This document shows positions 23,506 to 35,219 of a stretch of 64,000 bases of DNA, one piece after another (position 1 is the first letter of the stretch; every line of letters starts with the position of its first letter). The DNA is from Thelephora terrestris (Eukaryota; Basidiomycota; Agaricomycetes; Thelephorales; Thelephoraceae). A program made the position numbers and the translations under genes. The notes below the pieces were generated by a model. It was not told where the DNA came from. It did not search any database and worked only from the letters and a program-made list of their open reading frames with translations. The DNA lies in NCBI GenBank assembly GCA_015956445.1, contig WIUZ02000017.1, forward strand, positions 620,001 to 684,000, read 5' to 3'.

Positions 23506-25342
23506 CTAACACGTCAAATGGTAAGCACGGCGTAGTCGAGAGTAAGCTGGGGCAAGAGCGTTAGTAAATCCATCTTCGGAAGGGGCGCAGCCGCCGGCGA
23601 TGGAACCCACATGTGTCCACACAATCATCCCATCCTCCCCTAAGGAGATTTCGTAGTTATCGTGGTCAGCAGCCCGTCCGCGAAGCTCAAATGGGGCAGA
23701 GGTTATGCGGTAAGGGAGGTATGTCTGGACTCCTGCCAACTCAGCGGAGTCGGGGCATGAGCTAGGAGAAGTCACAACCCTTTTCGTCCTTCCCACAGCG
23801 TCAGTTTCAGGCTCCCATTCTTCTCTCTCGGTCACGTCCGGCGGTCCGTGGAACGGTAGGGGATTAAAGTCGTACACCGTGATCCCGACGTCCCTCGAGG
23901 GCCATAGAGGCATGTTCGAGGGATCGGGGGGTCCCAACCGAGCTATCTTCCACCCAAATTGGAGGCTCATCTGCCGAGCGTCTATGCCGCTCAGGAGTCG
24001 AGTACCACTTGGACCCCACGTGTCCCAATGGAACACTGTCGTGGACGGGGTTGGTTCCGAGGGGGCATGATTGAGGAGAGTCCGTAGGGGAATGATGAGG
24101 GAACACTCTGGGCTTCCCCAAAACGAACTGTACGGTAACGACCACAAAGTGAACAGCAGTCGCCTGCCAGAAGCGTAGAAAGGAACGGCTGGATCATTCG
24201 GCGGAGGGCAGCTTCCATAGCTACTGTTCATCCTTCCCTGCCAGGCGAGATACCAACTTTTGCCGTCGATAGAATGGGGTAAGTCAAAGACACAAAGGGG
24301 GGTGGTTGTGGGTGATGGTTCTTGAGAAGGGGCGACGTTTCTAGTGTCAGGAATGCGAAAGACGGCAAAGTGAGATGGGCGATCCGTAGGGTCCCGCCAG
24401 GTAACGTAGCACGCAACTAGATCTTCGGTGAGAAAGAAGAAATCGTCGCAAGGGTAGGATATTTCCTTTGAAAAGGGACCTCATTTTAACTCGTACGTGA
24501 GAAGTCAAGGGATTGACACGTACGACGAGCATCGCTCCTGTCCTCCAGTTGTAAACGAGTATGGATCCTTCGAACTTGAATGTGAAGCGGAGGTGGGTCG
24601 CGGCTGCGACATTCGATTTGTATACGTCCATCTCAACGGACGATTCCTGTCCGACCGGCAGAGAGACCGTAGGATGGGCCACGCCAGGGTGTGGTTCGAA
24701 AGTCGAGAGGGTCAAAATGCGAACTTCCCCACAGCTGGCAAAGTTCAATACCGTACAAAGCACACCTGAGGGTAACTGCCTGCGTACTTTGCATTTGGTA
24801 TCGCGAACAAAAGGTCCTGGCTGGGATCGATCCCCACAGGGATGATGTTAATCGGTCGGTCCTCAGACCAAGTACGTTCTTCCAACCGGCGGTGCCTCGA
24901 CTTTAGTTGGAGCCTCTGTGTTCTCAGCTTGTAGTAGTAATGATCATCGTCGCCCTTGGCGACGACTTCACCCAGGGTGAAGGTTCCTCGATTATGAGAG
25001 ACGCTCCCGGTCGCCTCTCGCCATCCATCTGAGGATGACCAAGCGAGGTTCTCCCAGCCTCGACGATACGATCGGACTGCCTCCAAGCACTCGGACGGAG
25101 CAAGAGTGCATGCGGGGTTCGCGTCTACACCTGCTAAACCGAGCTCGAGTTTATACTGGAGCAGTGACGATGACTTGATCACGTCGTCGAAGGATCTGTT
25201 GACCTTTGGGGGTTCAGGGTTGCGTTAGTGTTCGGACTAGGCGATAAGGAATGCGGACTACAAATCTGCATGAAGTAAGGGCGAAGCTGTCCAAGTTATC
25301 AAGGATCTTGACGAGGAGTTCTGCCGGTAGGTTTGCGAGCAT
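23506..25342 (-). CDS. F-box protein with beta-propeller-like body
   Basis: The first exon encodes MLANLPAELLVKILDNLDSF and ALTSCRF, a compact F-box helix set (ATG 25342). After an intron comes SFDDVIKSSSLLQYKLELGL, then ECLEAVRSYRRGWENLAWSS. The remaining several hundred residues alternate beta-like blocks: FTLGEVVAKGDDDHYYYKL, INIIPVGIDPSQDLLFAI, GEVRILTLSTFEPHPGVAH, FKFEGSILVYNWRTGAMLVV, FFFLTEDLVACYVTWRDP, RRLLFTLWSLPYSSFWG and LGEDGMIVWTHVGS. Stop at 23506. This is the pattern of the large mushroom class of F-box proteins with a predicted propeller C-terminus. At least four introns are needed. Substrate unknown. Confidence 0.82.
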
Positions 25343-26597
25343 CGCGGCTAGAATATACTCCTTGGACTTTGGAATTGGTAGAGAAGGCAGGTCGGACAGA
25401 GCAAGCCTGCTGACAACCACGAGGTTTTTACATTGGGGCTAAATAGGCGCTCTTTTCGGACCTTTTCCACAGGCTTCGAACTGCGCCTCGTTCTCGCTGC
25501 TAGATTGTCTCTGGAAAATGGAAGGCAAGTCCTGAAGATGATCCTCCTTCTTGGTTCAACACGGCTATGGTGCTCTGAGCCCTAGGCCTTGCGATGAACG
25601 AAAGATGTGTTAACTCCGCTCCGCGTTGATCGACTTCTGGAGGATCTATGTAGGCCTGGATGATCAGCGAAGCGGGCTGTGTCGAACGAGGGCTGGCCTG
25701 AACCGACAACGCCTTGGTCAAGAACGTAAATTTCGAGTATCTGCTCAATCGTTTTACATCTATCGATGCAAATTCAGGGTGACTGAAATGCCTGCACAGG
25801 GTTTATGGCTCATTTTTATTGGCACAAGTCACGGCTTCGAAGATAATAAAGATATGAGGACTAGATATGATCAGTAGACGACAGCATTGCAATGGAAGTG
25901 TGGACTTGACGATGATGAATGTACTTGGATGCATAAAGAGAAAGCCACGCTGCAAATGGTACACCAGGGACAATGGATGTGAACGAGTGTGGTAGGACGA
26001 GACACTTCTCTGCCGAGCCCCCGAGACCCTCCTCCAATGGCACCCTCTACGAAATAGAACTTGGCGCTTGGGCTAGGAGCGGGAAGAAGCCATTTGCTTT
26101 TTCCACGTGGGAGTTGTACGTGTGGTGGCGGCGAACGTGGGGAGTGAGAGGGGAAGCAAGGATTACAAACCAGCTTAATGTTGCGTCGACGATGAACAAC
26201 GTGAAAATGGTCATCGAGAAGGCAGCGGTACAAGGGCTCAGAGTGTTTCGCACTGGGGTTGGCAAACACGACATTATTCTCGTCAGTTGAGGATGTGATC
26301 AAAAACTCGAGCTTGCCTGGCTTCGTGAGGTGTTCCTAACCTTCTTCAAACGCCCTCAGCGCTGGCAGGAAGGCACTCAAATGCACAATAGTGTCTGATC
26401 GCCGTGGTCGGAGATGAAAATGGAATGTTTTGCCTGGGTTCCCCGGTTCCTGGGTGGGCTGGGACTCAACAGACCAGTATACATCCCGTTTGTCCTCGTG
26501 AAGCCTCCAAACGAGGCTGTTATCGCTGGTATTGCAATAAGAGTGTTGAGTGGGTAATAACGATTGGGTATAGCTTGGCGAATGGGGGAACGACAGC
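25343..26597. other. Intergenic region with unassigned open frames
   Basis: 1.25 kb between an F-box gene start and the DUF3245 gene end. Plus-strand frame 25973-26290 (ELGAWARSGKKPFAFSTWEL, VASTMNNVKMVIEKAA) and its minus shadow 26047-26274 (hydrophobic AAFSMTIFTLFIVDATLSW) are the only protein-like stretches. Neither has a recognised family or convincing exons. Confidence 0.35.
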
Positions 26598-27506
26598 TCA
26601 GCCTGTGGATGCTTGTGGTGCAGCGCCAGTCCCTTCCCCAGCATGGCGTTTCTTCTTCTTTCTCTTCCGTCGTTTCCTCTTGGGAGACGATTCCGCATCG
26701 TTCTGCATAGCAGGAGGTCCGTGCAGGTTCAAGACAGGGGGTAGGCTAGGCATCGGGTTAGGGGTCGCTGTCACGTCCCCAGAGATGGACTGTTTTTCTT
26801 CCGCTTTCTGGTCCGCCTCATCTGCATCAGCACCGCGGGTGGGTCTACCGTAACCTTTCAGTCGGGGCATTGCAAAGTGGCGTAGCGATTACTCACTCGG
26901 ATGTTGAAGCCACATTTGGTGTGTTGACTGGCGAACGTATCCCCGGAATGACCTCGTCCTTGACGGGGTTTGTTTCTAAAGCGGAAGGGCTACCCGCCAG
27001 TTTAGGAGGAGGAATGGTGGTTGGTAAATTCAGCCCTTTCCCTTTCTTCTTGCTCGAGGCAAAAGGATCCAGCCTTGGCTTTTTCTGGATGACTCTAGAT
27101 TTGCTGTCTTCCTCGTCATCTTCCGAGGTGGGATTGGCAACCGTATCTCTGGAATCCGTTTCCTCCCGCCCTCGTTTCTTTCCTAGCATTTTGTTCTTGA
27201 GTTTCAGTTCCCCTGGCCCAGATCCCGCCTGTTTCTCCGGCAGTTCTGCACCAACCCCCAAACTGAAAGATCGTCAAGCCGTTGTACATATCGGAGTAGA
27301 CAGGGGAAGGGTCGAACAGAGACTCACCGCGGAGGGCGCCGCATTATTTCTTCTAATTCCTTTCCGAAATCTTTCTTGGGGACCGAAGGCGTTTTCTTGG
27401 GTTTCAACCAAGTAGAAGTAACACTGTAGATCTTCGCCAGTGAAGCGTCTACTCGCGCCTGAGCAGTCTCATCGTCGAGTTCTTCTTCCTCTTCCTCTTC
27501 TAACAT
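26598..27506 (-). CDS. DUF3245-domain protein (small basic nuclear protein)
   Basis: Three exons: 27506 to about 27325 (MLEEEEEEELDDETAQARV, then ASLAKIYSVTSTWLKPKKT and EELEEIMRRPPR in reading order), a middle exon ending near 26893, and a last exon with stop at 26598. The hallmark of the DUF3245 family is a helix ending in a W-L-x-P segment followed later by RPPRLGVGA; both are present, with LGVGAELPEKQ at the start of exon 2. The C-terminal two thirds are lysine- and proline-rich, with nuclear-localisation-like clusters (GKKRGREE, KRKRRKRKKKKRH). Function is unknown in the family; nucleolar location is plausible from the basic tail. The promoter is shared with COX7C. Confidence 0.8.
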
Positions 27507-27655
27507 CTGCGGACGTAATCGCGAGTACTAGAGAATTGTAGAGATGTTGGATAGGATGCGAGGAAGCCGCCAGATGAGAGTTGAGATGAGGGATGGTCCG
27601 CGGAATTGACGTTTACGCTTTCTTCCGAAAAACCACCACTTCATTCTTTCAAACC

Positions 27656-27978
27656 ATGTCTTTGCTCGTTCGCGCTCCACGTCTAGCAGCTCGTTCTGCA
27701 CGTTCCGATGTGTTCGTCCAATCCCGTGGCATGCACGGCGAGTACAAAGTCGGTCTCTATCGCACTCTGCTTGGGCTTTTTCTGACTGGAAGTTTGCCCA
27801 ACATGTACTACAGCACATCCCGTTCAACTACGACAGGAAGGTTCCTTTAGCTGTAAAGACCTTCCTCTACCTCGGGACCGGGTTCTCTATCCCGTTCGTT
27901 GCGTCGTACTACCAGCTGTGAGTGGCCCCATAGCATTCTTCAGCCGACTCTAATCCCGCTCTTAGGTCCAAGGAATGA
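27656..27978 (+). CDS. COX8: Cytochrome c oxidase subunit VIIc / Cox8-like
   Basis: Small single-helix subunit of respiratory complex IV in the mitochondrial inner membrane. Three exons: 27656-27748 (MSLLVRAPRLAARSARS, a presequence, then VFVQSRGMHGEYK), 27814-27917 (HIPFNYDRKVPLAVKTFLY, then LGTGFSIPFVASYYQL) and a last exon of 13 nt after an intron at 27918-27965 (SKE-stop). The RG-MH-EYK junction and H-IPF-Y sequence preceding the GFSIPFVA..YQL helix are diagnostic of the COX7C/Cox8 family. The presequence is rich in Arg, Ala and Ser, with no acidic residue. It is convergent with the Dicer gene, whose stop lies only 38 bp away. Confidence 0.93.
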
Positions 27979-28016
27979 ACAAGTGATTTTCTCTGTGGAT
28001 AGATTAACAAATAGAT

Positions 28017-31000
28017 TCATCTTCTCCTATGGTCGCCCTTGTTTCCCTCAGCAGGCTGCGTGGCCTGGCAGTTACACGAGTCTCTCAAGAGTTTTGGCTT
28101 CTCCGTCAGCACCTGCAAGCACCTTTCACTCGTCCTTCGCATCGCTACGTCAAAATTGGGGTCCTTGGCTTCGCACAGCGTGCTCCCGTGCCAAACAACT
28201 AGTACATTTGAGCGTATGCGGTAGGACCGGAGGGGAGAAGCCTCACTTTTGCATACGTGCACCCCGTTTTGGACGTCGTGGACGCTCGAGTATTGCCGAC
28301 ACCCTAACCGTTTCAACATTTCCAACACTGCATCTACAGCGTGGCGTACGAGCATCTCGAATGTCACGAACTCGTCAAAGAACGGTTTGAAGACATTGTC
28401 ATAGAACTTTTCGGCTCCGTCGAGGGTGCAGTTGCCTGAAAAATACAAGGCCCCTAGGATACTTTCCATGGTGTCTGAGAGTGCCTAGTAAATTATCGTC
28501 AGAGCACCCCCCAGATGGAGACTCGCTTGACCGAAATACCTTGGGTGGTTGAAGCCGGAGCCAGTATTGGCCACGGGGTCTACCCTCACGCGACGAGGCT
28601 CGTTGTTCTTCCCGCAGTGCCGCCGTGACCGCAGATACGTATGCGTTCAGATTATGTGAGGCCCCGTGCCCTCTCCTGTCCACGAACTGGTGGATCCCAC
28701 ACTTGACGCACAGAGCAGCCAAGGCAGAATTTGAGACCATACCACACTGTCCGCGTCATCGTCAGCGTGGCCCAAGGAGTTTTCCAAGTGATACGGACCT
28801 TTAACAGCGTCAGGCCCCCCGGGGCTAAGCCCGGCTCACGCTCGTAGACATGTCGGATCGTCACTGAAGGACGAAGATTACGTGAAGCCCAGCAAGCGAA
28901 GGAGGCAAAACCCACGGAAATCTAAGATACCGTCGCCGACGAAACCCAGTCTTTCGCAGCTTGTGTTCTGATATTGAGATACCGGTTTGTTTACCTATCA
29001 AGTCGCAGCGTTGATCGTAGACGGATCAACGACGGAGGCAGATATGCTCACCAAAGCCTGCGCGAGATAAAAAGGCTTTTCGAATCTGAGACCAATGATC
29101 CCCTCCAACGCTTGTATGGCGCCCGGGTTCAGCAGGTGTGACACCTGCATTGGAGGTTCTGGGAGCACTTTCTTTCCTATCACCGAGGTGGCATCGTATT
29201 CTAGCACGGGGATTGCGAGGGACTGGGCGGCGATATATACCCCAGGAAGACCGGCGGAAACGTACGCGGCCCCAAGGATACCCTCAACTACGTCGGCCAA
29301 GATCTGCATATCAACCAAAGTTCAGGAAAAGCTGGTTTTACATGTGACTTTTTATGTCCGACCTTGTCCCCTAGTTCATGTGTTTTTGTCTCTTTATGAA
29401 CGGCATATCCAACTTCGTCCGGATCTGCAGCAGATTTATCCTCCGGAGTGGGTAACATCTCGTCGTTTGGCACAGGATTGAAAGAATTCCTGACGGATAT
29501 GCTCGCCGGGTACCACGTCTTTGTCGTGAACTTCTTTGACAAGATGAACTGCGGGAGTTCGGCACTTTCTGCGTGTCGGTACAACGTCTTATTGTTGATG
29601 TTTTCTCTTCGGCGGGCATGTAGATGACTGTGGGAACCAAACTCGTGCATGAAGACATGGCACGAGATCAGATACTTCAATATGGCATCGCCTGTTCGAA
29701 GAGGTTAGATCATATGGAATAGGAGAAGGTAGGTACGTTTATACCGAGGAGCTCCAGTCGTTCATAGTTGAACTCTACTTCTGCACCAGGCGGTGTCAAT
29801 GCCCCTCGTAGGAGATCCTCCCGAATGACGTTATCAAACATCCTCGCATTGAGTTCCTTGATAAGCAAAGCCTCGTCGATTCTCGTCATGATCGAAGGCA
29901 AAGCGAGTGCCGTCCTCGCGGTGCTGTTGAATAAGTCAGAGTCGTAAAGGCTGGCTTTGGGGAAGATGAAGTGCCGCACCTTGCAGGGACAGTCGACTTG
30001 ACACAAAGCTCGGGGATGAATACTGGGCGGAGAAATTACGGTTATACGTGATACCAGGAGAAAGGATTAACCTACGGAGTGGGACACTCTTCTCAACTGT
30101 CACTGTCTTGATCTTAGGCAGGGAAGGGTCGAGCCGATAGATGATACCAGGAGCAACCTCCACCTCCGCCAATGGCTGGTCGAGGTTCTTGATACCTGGG
30201 AAATCCTTGATGCGTGCCTTGGAATGCTCTAAATAAGTTTCGTATCCGTACTGACGCTACGAGACATGAGAAATAACGATACGCCGAGTGACAAAACCCT
30301 CACATCGCCTTCCCGCGGTTTATCCAACGGCGTACGATCTTGGCGAACCTTATCGACGAAGTAGTGCTTTGTGTATTCAATCTTCCTATCCTGGATCACA
30401 GCGTCGTCAAGATCTGTGATAATTTCCTTGGTACTATCTGTCGCCACGGGCAAGAATGCAGAGGCGCCCATGTTCTCCACGGTCTTGGATTCACACGGGC
30501 TACTCAGACATGGAAGCCCCTCGAGAGTTAGCTGCGAACCACGAAGGGAATCCAGGAGCGCGGTATCATGTTGCAAGGGGAACAGCAAGTACGGCAGTTG
30601 GTTCAGGTCACTGACGAATGGTTTGTTAGTGACGAACCGCAAGATCCTGAGGGTGGCTCGACGCAATCGTTCGAGTTCACTCGAGGAAAAACACCTTGAC
30701 TGCCATTTTCGCAATCGCACGTTCACCCGGTTCCCTGAATAAAACAAGAGGAAATCGGGGATTGCCGGTAAAGGATGTCGTGTGAGAATCGCAAGCGGGC
30801 CAAAGTTCCCCGCCAAGCCGTCGATGGACACGATGGTAGGGTACCACAATCCCCCGAGAGCCTCAGTCGATAAGGACCAGAAGAGGGGATTCCTCCGAGG
30901 ATGAGTGTGCACACCATTCGGTTTTGGTCTCTTCGATTGTTGTGGTTTAACCGCTCGGGGGACAGGCACGAATGGGTAGATTGTGGAAAAGTGTGTTGGT

Positions 31001-32326
31001 TCGAGTAAACCACTCGTTTGGATAAGCTGACAGGCGGAGAGGCATGCCTGAATCAACACTTCCAACTCGGAGTGGCCGTATTCTTCGATTTCGGTTCTAA
31101 ATCCTGGCATCTTCATCTGGCAAACCACTCGCGGGGTTTCATCCCTTTTCGAAAAATACACAGTGCGGTGACCAGGAACGCCAACCCCGGACTTGGACCA
31201 CTCTTGAAGGATAAGGTGGGTCACTATCAGGGCATCCGCGGGAGATTGTAAAGCGGCAGTCGTCGAGTCTCGAAGTTTCCGTAATGACAGAGGGGATTCG
31301 GTCGAAGGGTGGATATAGGTTGACGGGGGTGGTATAAGTCCGCCCAACTTTGCGACATTTGAAGCCCATTCCCGGAAAGCTGTATCGGAGGGTGTAGAGT
31401 GTGGAAGCTTCGTGGCTTGAAGTCTGCCTCGTTCCACCAGTCGAACCAAATGATCCGTGGTAGCCTCACGACAGAGTGCTTGGGTTAGATGACAGGGTAG
31501 TTCGTCAAACCTGCAGAGGTTTAGAATATGATCGGTACAAATAGATCCAACGTACATGATGAGAAGTCGTGCCCGTAGGAATAGAACGACGGGAAGTTGG
31601 GTGGTCACGACTACATTGAACCTTCCGTGTTCGACGACTTCCTTTGCCTGATGCGAAGTCAGTCAGGATATGCTTGTGACAACTATCGACTTAGTTTTAC
31701 CTTCATAAGCCCGGCCCCGTCGACCTGTGCGAGCATCGGCCTCACATTGTCGTGAGCAAGGCCCATCAGCATCTGTACAGCAACTTGTGCAACCGCATCA
31801 TAACGCACTATCCCGAGTCAGCTTCTAGAAAAGAGCCAAGCTATCAAGACTCACTGAATACCAAGATTCTAGTGGCGCCACCAACTCTGAGGTGTGACTT
31901 GAGTATCTCGCAGAGGGTACGGAATTTGGGACTTGGGGTCTCCTTCTGGGGACCGCGCAGTTGTGCAAGAGAACGAGCGATGAGCCCTGTAAGGTGGTGG
32001 GATGGGTTGGGGGCGTCGGTCGTCTTATCGATGTCTTCCAATATCATTCTCCAGTACATGGCACAACCAACCGATCCTAGCCACCTGCGGACAACATGGA
32101 CATCATGGCAGAGGGTAGGAAAGAGCTGAGATAGTTCCGGGGCTTTTGGTATCAAGTCTTGGTAGAAGTAATCCGCGACGCTGGGCATGGGACATGCATC
32201 GTAGCTGACGGTGGTTTCCGAGAATATCGGCGCGGGACTTTGTCCCAGCTTCGAGCGTTTGGGTGGGGGCGATTGGTCACGTTCGAGGGTGTCTCGAGGT
32301 CTTTTAGAAGTTGGGCGCTGGAGCAT
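28017..32326 (-). CDS. Dicer-like protein lacking a recognisable ATPase/helicase N-lobe
   Basis: RNA-silencing endoribonuclease with two RNase III domains. ATG 32326 opens MLQRPTSKRPRDTLERD with an NLS-like PPPKRSKL. Next comes a segment matching the region after the DExD lobe in mushroom Dicers (DYFYQDLIPKAPELSQLFPT, VVRRWLGSVGCAMYWRMILE), then a degenerate helicase-C remnant (TRILVFS, EHGRFNVVVTTQLPVVLF) with no clear motif VI. A dimerisation/platform region spans about 30230-31400. RNase IIIa has ERLELLGDAILKYLI (about 29735-29765) and KILADVVEGILGAAYVSAG. RNase IIIb has CERLGFVGDGILDF (28932-28955) and SDTMESILGALYFSG; a Gly replaces the second metal-binding Glu of ERLE. A dsRBD-like tail (LEMLKRLGCRQYS...STLCEAKDPNFDVAMRRTSE) ends at 28017. 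About a dozen introns. Only 347 bp separate the start from the divergent gene, so a complete helicase is not encoded upstream. Confidence 0.86.
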
Positions 32327-32673
32327 GGCTGACTTCCTAGTACAGAGCTGTGTGTGGCATGCAATAAGCTGTGGTGGTGGTGGCTGGAGATGGTGAGTTG
32401 GCGCCGTGGCACTGGTAGCTGCGCTTAGTGTGTCACTGGAAAGTAGTCCAAGTCAGCGTGCCCACGACCTCCTGGCCAACTCTCACAGTGACATCCGTAC
32501 TTTGTCGGGCCTGTGCCCGCCCCATCGCGTTATATTTAAGCGGATGCGACTTCCAACTCGGACTTCCTTCGCCGCATGTACAATAACGCCCCCGTACTTG
32601 ACAAGCTAGGTGAACGACTTAACCGTACCTCACATCACGGAGCTACCCCTCGTAAAAAGGTCAGATCTTCACC
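32327..32673. promoter_or_regulatory. Divergent intergenic region, Dicer-like / 32674 gene
   Basis: 347 bp between opposing start codons. Purine/pyrimidine-skewed CACCACCACCACAGC sits near 32365-32380 (minus reading). A TATATTTAAG-like sequence (TTATATTTAAGCGG) lies near 32530 and would suit plus-strand transcription. Confidence 0.45.
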
Positions 32674-34101
32674 ATGTCTACCCCAGAGGCTCCCCAATAC
32701 AAGTACGTAGGTCTCCTATCCCTTATCGGAGTATCGATTCACACTTCTCTCGCGTAGGAGTACTCGAACGTGATGCAGAGGAGGAAATACCAAGGCTTGC
32801 TCTCAGGCGATTACGCCACAGTCCGTCCCCGCCCCCCGAGTCTGTGGCATCGGAAGAAGCTCCGAGTCCCAGCGAGTCAACAGCTCCTTCATCCCCAACC
32901 ACACCACACTCCCCGACCTTCGGAAAGAACCTTCTCTCAAGGCTATATGGCGGATCAAAACTTGCCCCTATGGGATTAAGGTCATGGGAAGGCTCTGAAC
33001 CGCAGGTCTGTGACCTTGTCAAACATAATACTCATTGGGACTGACTCTCGTAGTCATGGGAGGTTTTCAGAGCGATTGAGAGGAAAGATCTCATGTTCCT
33101 CATGGAAGTTCGCGACCGTGCGTTCCATGTGAGTAGATGTCGATCATGTGCGAACCGGAACTGATAACTCGTCCAGGTTTTGTTAAAGAAATCAGGCGAT
33201 GCCACACCCTTGGTGCACTCAATGAGGATCGGAAAGTCACATTCTGACGTCACTATCGTTCTGGTCGGTGCCCTTTCGAGGTGGGTTAACAATCTTCCTG
33301 ACGAGGAAGTCAACCTTCCAAGAACCAAGACCCTCCTGAGAGCTTTGCGTGAGTCCAGAGTAGCTCAAAGCCACCTGGGAAGCTCGTTGTTCTGACACGG
33401 TTTCGCTCAGGGACGAACCTGAAGCTCGCCATCGACTATGGTCTTCAGAGCCAACAGAATGACCTCATTGCCTCGTTTATGCAGACTCTGATCATGAGCG
33501 AGGGGGAGAAATGGGTTCAGGACCAGACGGTCGCCATCGCCATCGCACTGCGTTCGGGGACAGAGGGGAAGCCGGTAACAAGTGCTGAAATGTCCATTCG
33601 AAAGTTCGCCACCCGCGAACTTGGTCGAGCAAACTACATCTCGGCATTGGAAGATTAGTGAGTCCACTGCTTTAAATTGTATGACGTGCCAGAACTGACC
33701 TCTGCCTAGTGTTGCAAATGCCACTGCAGACCTCATAATGATGGCTGCTTGGCACTGTGCCCTAGACGTCCTACCGGACGCTGGATCTATACCAGTGAGT
33801 TCGGTTCTGGTCAGTGTTTCGCTAACTAAACGCCTGGGCGCTAGACTTGGTATTTCGCCCGCGATGATCGGGTTCACAAGGTGTTCACCCAAGAATTGGA
33901 CAAGCACGCTACCGTCATCAGCCAGAAGGCCGGGCGTCGATTGAGGTGGCAAATCCGTGTGCTAAGAACGGTAATGGAAGGTCGGTCCACCAGCAACAAG
34001 GTAACTTTTTGTCGAAGCATTTCAGGCAATGAGGACTAACGAGCCCTTAGCAAAAAGTCGATCTCCTTCGGGCAGAATTTGACGAAGGCCCAGGGGTGTG
34101 A
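32674..34101 (+). CDS. Conserved fungal protein of unknown function
   Basis: Start ATG 32674 (MSTPEAPQYKYV); a 47-nt intron with donor GTCTCC keeps the frame into GVLERDAEEEIPRLALRRL, a disordered Ser/Pro-rich stretch, and FGKNLLSRLYGGSKLAPMG. The rest is a helical, clearly constrained region spread over six further exons: SWEVFRAIERKDLMFLMEVR, VLLKKSGDATPLVHSMRIGK, VTIVLVGALSRWVNNLPDEE, TNLKLAIDYGLQSQQNDLIA, FMQTLIMSEGEKWVQDQTVA, MSIRKFATRELGRANYISAL, ADLIMMAAWHCALDVLPDAG, TWYFARDDRVHKVFTQELDK and RRLRWQIRVLRTVMEGRSTS. It ends QKVDLLRAEFDEGPGV at 34101. The exon junctions are all clean and the sequence is typical of a conserved basidiomycete helical protein. I know no function for it. Confidence 0.82.
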
Positions 34102-34383
34102 CGGAGCCACCGCGGAAATCGCCGAGCGCTTTTTGCTCAATACTTATCGATTGGCTCTCCAAGAGCGAGATCGGTTCGCTCGTACAAGGTGCCTTTCGAG
34201 ACCAAGCCCACACCTCGAGTTCGGCGTATCATCGAGCGAAGAGCGATAGCATTGTCGTTTCGTTGAAGGGCACAGATGACTGAGCCGCTGTCAGCAACCT
34301 ATTCACAGTTGTCGACTGGAATGTCCTTCAAGTCACGATTCGATGAGTCCGTAGTAGGATACATTTATTGTGCACCACGAATA

Positions 34384-35150
34384 CTATGGGAAGAATCTCA
34401 GACCTGATTGTAAAAACCACGCTCCTACGAATACCAAACTGAGCACCGCTGGACCAAGATCCATTTGGTAAATGGTGTAGATCCATAATACCGCCAGCGG
34501 TGGTGACTGGAAGAAGTCAGTTGATCTCTTGGAGTTCGGTCGCACAACGTACCTGTTGCATAACTGCTCCCCATGCAGCTCTGTTCACAACCCAAACCAA
34601 TCGTGGGCCAACGACGAGTGACATGGCGAAAAAGAGGAACTGGGCTCTTCGGTTTCGCCTATGCTTGTTCGCTATTCATCCGTTCAGGCTTGAGTATGAG
34701 GAGCGAGAGTCCGAGTGCTCACTGTAGTAGATGAAAATCGACAGGACTGTGGACATTTAACATAGAACACACGGTTGCAATCAAATAAACGCACTTGGTA
34801 GAGCGGATACCAGTCGTTCCACTATGACATTGAGCCCAGCCTTCCGAGCGTATTGCTGGTGTACCACGCTACTCGCTAGGTTCATAAGACACATTTGGAC
34901 GAAGGACGCAAACTCACATGTCCATCATAACGAGTAGGAACGTAAAGGGGGCAATCAGCAACATCGCATTCAGGATTTCCTCAGCAAATGGGGTTTGCCC
35001 CTCCAGCCCTTCTACTCGTGCGGTGGGTGGGGAGGTCTTCATCTGCTTGAGCAGACCAGTTTCATTTATTATTCTCCATTGTTCCTCTTCAGAAATCTCC
35101 TGCTGGTTAGAAGGAGACTCCTTTGTGCTTTTCGCATTCTTGCGGGCCAT
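34384..35150 (-). CDS. Small multi-pass membrane protein (DUF7719-like)
   Basis: Start ATG 35150 gives MARKNAKSTKESPSNQQE and a soluble lead EEEQWRIINETGLLKQMKTS. The first membrane helix is ILNAMLLIAPFTFLLVMMDM. After introns come LASSVVHQQYARKAGLNVIV, VLSIFIYY, KRNRRAQFLFFAMSLVVGP, RLVWVVNRAAWGAVMQQ and SPPLAVLWIYTIYQMDLGPA, then VLSLVFVGAWFLQSGLRFFP with stop at 34384. About four membrane segments in five exons. Order and motifs (QWRIINxTGxL, VGPRLVWVVNR, IYQMDLGPAVLSL) match a conserved fungal membrane family I associate with DUF7719. No function known. Its start is only 69 bp from the divergent FAF1-like gene. Confidence 0.8.
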
Positions 35151-35219
35151 GGATGCTGGCGCAGAGTAGGTCACGAAGTATCGACGGAACGGAAGTAAAA
35201 TCCACGTGATCTGCGTGCC
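35151..35219. promoter_or_regulatory. 69-bp divergent promoter, membrane protein / FAF1-like
   Basis: The start codons of the two genes are only 69 bp apart, the tightest head-to-head pair in the window. Initiation for each gene must lie in this gap or overlap the partner's 5' end. Confidence 0.5.
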
